56,466 nt of DNA, taken from contig REDI01000079.1 in NCBI GenBank assembly GCA_007693595.1, positions 1-56,466 on the forward strand, given 5' to 3'. The notes below the pieces were generated by a model. The model worked only from the letters and a program-made list of their open reading frames with translations, was not told where the DNA came from and made no database searches. The position numbers and the translations under genes were made by a program. This DNA comes from Deltaproteobacteria bacterium (lineage in GTDB: Bacteria > Myxococcota_A > UBA796 > GCA-2862545). Shown piece after piece: positions 53,938 to 56,466 of this stretch (its first letter is position 1; every line of letters starts with the position of its first letter).

Positions 53938-55659
53938 TCATCGGTCCGGAGTCCTGAATCGACGTTGTACCCAGTTTCGGGTGCGAAGCTCCGGCGTCCG
54001 ATGGGATAGACCGGAGCACTTGCCGTCGAAGACGGCGAGCCCTCGCGAGAAGGCGACGTGATGCAGACCATGGGGCACTGGGCCATCGGATCGGGGCAAC
54101 ACCCGCTTTCGCTCCACCTCGCGAAAGGCCGTAGGGGTGAGCTGCATGATCTCCCTCAGGACGAGGGCGCCCCCGTAGGTCGCCGTGCCATCTTGGGCTG
54201 GTCGAAACAGGCGATCATCGACCCGAAAGACCGGCCCTCCGCACCGAGCGCCCCGGGGGTGTGCGAAGAGCGGGTTGAGGGGGTGGGACACCCAGGGGCC
54301 TTTCATATTCTCGGCGTAGTACCCTAGGAGCTCCCAGTTTGCGCGGCTCACCCGACTCCCGAACAGCCACACCCTCCCCTCGTGGTGGAAGAGGGTCGGG
54401 TCGATCAGGCAGGGCAGATCAAACCCTCTCGCCTCTCGGTAGGTGCTGCCCTCCCGAACTAGGACCAGCTGCCTGCCAATCGCCGCACTCTCGGGAACGC
54501 AGTAATGCTCACCTTCATGAACGAATACAGAGGGGTAGGAGAGGTACTTTCTATGCCGGTAGACCTCGACCGGGCTCCCGATCATCTTGCCCGATTCATC
54601 GAGATCGATAGCGCCGATGAGACCGAACCCTCTGCGGTAGTCATAGTCCTCGAACAAGACCCGGCGTCCGGCGGGCCCCTCTTCCACGAAGGGATCAGCA
54701 AAGTAGCGAGCGTCAGAAGGGGCTCGGGTCCAGTCAGCGGGCGGAGCAAAACATGTCGGTTCTTTATCGTCCAGCGAGAAGAACTCGCGAGGCCCTACGG
54801 GCGCCGTCGCGATCATCCATCGATCGTGCGACGTAGCTCTTGAAAGCTGCTTACTCAGGCGACGGCCTACCTGCCGAACTACGAACTTGCCCATGGTGGC
54901 CGCACCGGGGGGATGGTAGACGGGCGCGTCGGACGCGCTGGGTTTGCCGTCGACGAGGCTCGTGTCTCCGCACCGAATGCGCCGAGCCTCCGCCGCCAGC
55001 CATGGGGTCCCGAGACCGAAGATCCGGTCGAGGGTCTGCGCATAGGTCGGCGCAGACAAGACATGCCCCCGGCGAAGGACAATGCCACCATCGAGGCGTG
55101 AGGTCAGTCGCTGCAGGGTCACGCCTGGAGTTGGATCCCCCTGGTACTGCGCCCAGAAAGCGGGCGGAGAACCGCGATAGACGCGCTCATCATCGTGGTG
55201 ATAAGACCATATTCCGTAACGGGCGGCCCTTAGGATGGGGCCGCGCAGGATAGCGAAGCCATAGCGAATCAGGGCGTCGAGTCCGAGCGCACGCACCCGC
55301 TCCACGTCTTCGGGCAGAAGCACATCCGTCCAGCGACCCCTTCGCTGGGCACGCACCTCGATCACCTGTGCATCTCGCACTAGAGGCGAGGCGTCGACAA
55401 GCTCCCAGGCGCGCACGCGGGGCTTGACCATCAGGGCCCCCCAGATCCGAAACGGCAGGACATCGAGCTGGTCGCTGTCTCGCTTGGTTTTCTTCCATTC
55501 TGGATCCATGATCAGCGCATCGATGACGCCACCGCCGCTTTCGATCAGCTCCCGAAGGGCCTCCACCTGCCAGCGAGGCCAAAACGTGCCTAGCGCCAGA
55601 ACACCGAAGCGCAGCGGGGGCGTGGTGTTCAGCCCGGGTGGATCACTCTCCAAGCCCAC
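53938..55659 (-). CDS. Formyltransferase-like domain fused to a GINT1-like propeller
   Basis: A 573-residue protein with GTG start (AGGAG 6 nt upstream). Residues about 15-250 are a formyltransferase N-domain: RYGFAILRGPIL, then YGIWSYHHDDERVYRGSPPAFWAQYQGD and GVTLQRLTSRLDGGI, the usual H-x(n)-YRG-P-WA-GVT-D-G pattern. Residues about 310-570 match bacterial proteins annotated as glucosamine inositolphosphorylceramide transferase N-domain: DARYFADPFVEE, GRRVLFEDYDYRRGFG, YLSYPSVFVHEGEHYCVPES and CLIDPTLFHHEGRVWLFGS, a five-blade propeller like GH43-type folds. It probably formylates or otherwise edits a glycan. The gene is less GC-rich than its neighbours and flanked by repeats, which suggests transfer. 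Confidence 0.8.
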   Translation of the reverse strand: MGLESDPPGLNTTPPLRFGVLALGTFWPRWQVEALRELIESGGGVIDALIMDPEWKKTKRDSDQLDVLPFRIWGALMVKPRVRAWELVDASPLVRDAQVIEVRAQRRGRWTDVLLPEDVERVRALGLDALIRYGFAILRGPILRAARYGIWSYHHDDERVYRGSPPAFWAQYQGDPTPGVTLQRLTSRLDGGIVLRRGHVLSAPTYAQTLDRIFGLGTPWLAAEARRIRCGDTSLVDGKPSASDAPVYHPPGAATMGKFVVRQVGRRLSKQLSRATSHDRWMIATAPVGPREFFSLDDKEPTCFAPPADWTRAPSDARYFADPFVEEGPAGRRVLFEDYDYRRGFGLIGAIDLDESGKMIGSPVEVYRHRKYLSYPSVFVHEGEHYCVPESAAIGRQLVLVREGSTYREARGFDLPCLIDPTLFHHEGRVWLFGSRVSRANWELLGYYAENMKGPWVSHPLNPLFAHPRGARCGGPVFRVDDRLFRPAQDGTATYGGALVLREIMQLTPTAFREVERKRVLPRSDGPVPHGLHHVAFSRGLAVFDGKCSGLSHRTPELRTRNWVQRRFRTPDR

Positions 55660-55758
55660 TGTTCGCTCCTGGGACTAGCATAGAACGCTGGTGTCATCGC
55701 TTCGAAGGCGAGCCTTACAACCTACTCGACCGAAGCCTCTATCGTCAGCCTTATCTAT

Positions 55759-55822
55759 AGTGCCTCTCGGGTTCCCGGACCATCGACATGGCGTATTCAC
55801 GCGGCGATCGCGGCTGGTTGCG
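55759..55822 (+). repeat. 64-bp direct repeat, copy 2
   Basis: Second copy of the repeat at 53801-53864 (60/64 identical, same orientation). It lies about 100 bp upstream of the start of the formyltransferase-fusion gene, so the two copies bracket that gene. The rest of 55660-56169 shows no supported gene; a 133-residue minus-strand frame exists but has no family resemblance. Confidence 0.8.
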
Positions 55823-56169
55823 TGCGAGGTGAGCTTCGTCATGTCCTCGACCGCCTTCGAGCCCAAAGTCGCTCCTCCTCGATGCGGTCGCATGTTCTCT
55901 CGCAGCAGCTCGTTGTCCATCACCACCTCGCCGAGCTCATGCTGAGGCAGAGGGGGGCCGGCCGGAGAATGATCGCCAAACGCGGGGTTCCTCATCGGCC
56001 ACCTCCGCGATACCCTTCGGCCGCCGGCCAAGACATGCGGCGGGTTCCCAGCCCCGAACCTCGTCGCCGGACCCAAGGAGTACGCCCCATGAGCCTAAGC
56101 GCGCTCCTCGAGAGCCCCCCCGGAGAACGCGGCCCGCTCAGGCAAGAGAGAAAATAGGCTTTCCGGTGG

Positions 56170-56370
56170 ATGTTCCTGATCGAGCTGGCCATCTTCGTCT
56201 GCCTGTTCCCGGTGGCCATCCTGGTCGCGCTCACGGGAGGCGGAGATGTCCCGCCCTCCCAACAACGCCGAGGCCGACGCGGTCGTCCGAAGCGTTCTCG
56301 TCTCCGCCGACGCCGCAGGACTGACCGTTGGTCACACCTTCGGCGGTGGGCTTGTCGTAGCCCGGCCTAG
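56170..56370 (+). CDS. Possible small membrane protein
   Basis: A 66-residue frame starting MFLIELAIFVCLFPVAILVAL, one clear hydrophobic helix, followed by a very Arg-rich stretch that looks like read-through of non-coding sequence. A second frame with a good Shine-Dalgarno (GGAGGCGGAG) starts at 56246 and overlaps it, so a frameshift between the two is possible. Neither has a recognised family. Low confidence. Confidence 0.25.
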   Translation: MFLIELAIFVCLFPVAILVALTGGGDVPPSQQRRGRRGRPKRSRLRRRRRTDRWSHLRRWACRSPA

Positions 56371-56387
56371 GTCCCCATTCCCAGTTC

Positions 56388-56425
56388 GGGCAACGTCCCC
56401 AGGGCTGGCTTGGGCAACGTCCCCA
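56388..56425. repeat. Two copies of a 14-bp motif at the window edge
   Basis: GGGCAACGTCCCCA occurs at 56388-56401 and 56412-56425, 24 bp apart. It contains the inverted half-sites GGG and CCC around CAACGT. This may be the outer end of a mobile element that continues past the window; nothing in the window confirms that. Confidence 0.55.
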
Positions 56426-56466
56426 CACTGACGAAGCTCGGGGGGGCGGGCTGGCCGCTGCTGGAT

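Noticed and set aside
53544-54086. Minus-strand frame of 180 residues overlapping apaG
   Set aside because: It runs antisense through apaG and overlaps the 3' end of the formyltransferase gene on the same strand; only the 64-bp repeat inside it is conserved, and no domain is seen.

Overview
The window is high-GC bacterial chromosome with no rRNA, tRNA, CRISPR array or complete insertion sequence that I can see. Several traits point to a Myxococcota-type (former Deltaproteobacteria) genome: at least seven lipoprotein signal peptides, extracellular proteins built from Ig-like DxDGD repeats, a Thr-Asp linker (TDTDTDTD), a PUFA-type lipid synthase, and an alkyl-DHAP synthase homologue for ether lipids. 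This placement is inferred from gene content, not from a marker-gene tree.

Layout. 1-5.5 kb: thioredoxin/VKOR disulfide protein, CBS-pair protein, a small membrane protein and two beta-propeller lipoproteins. 5.5-13.6 kb: a minus-strand run of helicase (JAB domain fused to a DinG-like helicase), lipoprotein, mnmA, rnc, Elp3-like radical SAM gene, era and cysteine desulfurase. The last five genes are joined by 4-nt stop/start overlaps. 13.9-16.3 kb: a lipoprotein with five Ig-like repeats and an ALK-like glycine-rich C-terminus. 16.3-18 kb: a primase/DnaB-like ATPase. 18.1-26.7 kb: a lipid synthase locus of pfaD-like enoyl reductase, a 2219-residue PfaA-like synthase (KS-AT-3xACP-KR-DH) and a small translationally coupled gene whose C-terminus copies a linker motif of the synthase. 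26.9-28 kb: a secreted beta-propeller protein.

28.7-43.0 kb is one gene for a lipoprotein of about 4761 residues with about 44 Ig-like repeats. They are arranged hierarchically: a five-domain unit three times, then a six-domain unit twice plus a diverged third copy, including a 349-bp exact DNA repeat. A strong hairpin separates it from a convergent lipoprotein gene. 44.6-46.2 kb holds an RCC1-type lipoprotein gene split by a frameshift in a run of nine G. 46.2-53.6 kb holds a GT-B glycosyltransferase, a sugar-nucleotidyltransferase, an alkyl-DHAP-synthase-like flavoprotein, a secreted protein with a possible Cys-His-Asp catalytic site, a metallophosphoesterase, a small membrane protein and apaG. 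53.6-56.5 kb is an accessory edge: a formyltransferase fused to a glycan-enzyme-like propeller, flanked by two direct copies of a 64-bp repeat, then small ORFs and short repeats.

The strongest leads are the reduced PUFA-type synthase with its stand-alone linker-like partner, the repeat hierarchy in the giant lipoprotein together with its five-repeat paralogue, the JAB-DinG fusion with an apparently incomplete Fe-S ligand set, and the poly-G frameshift.
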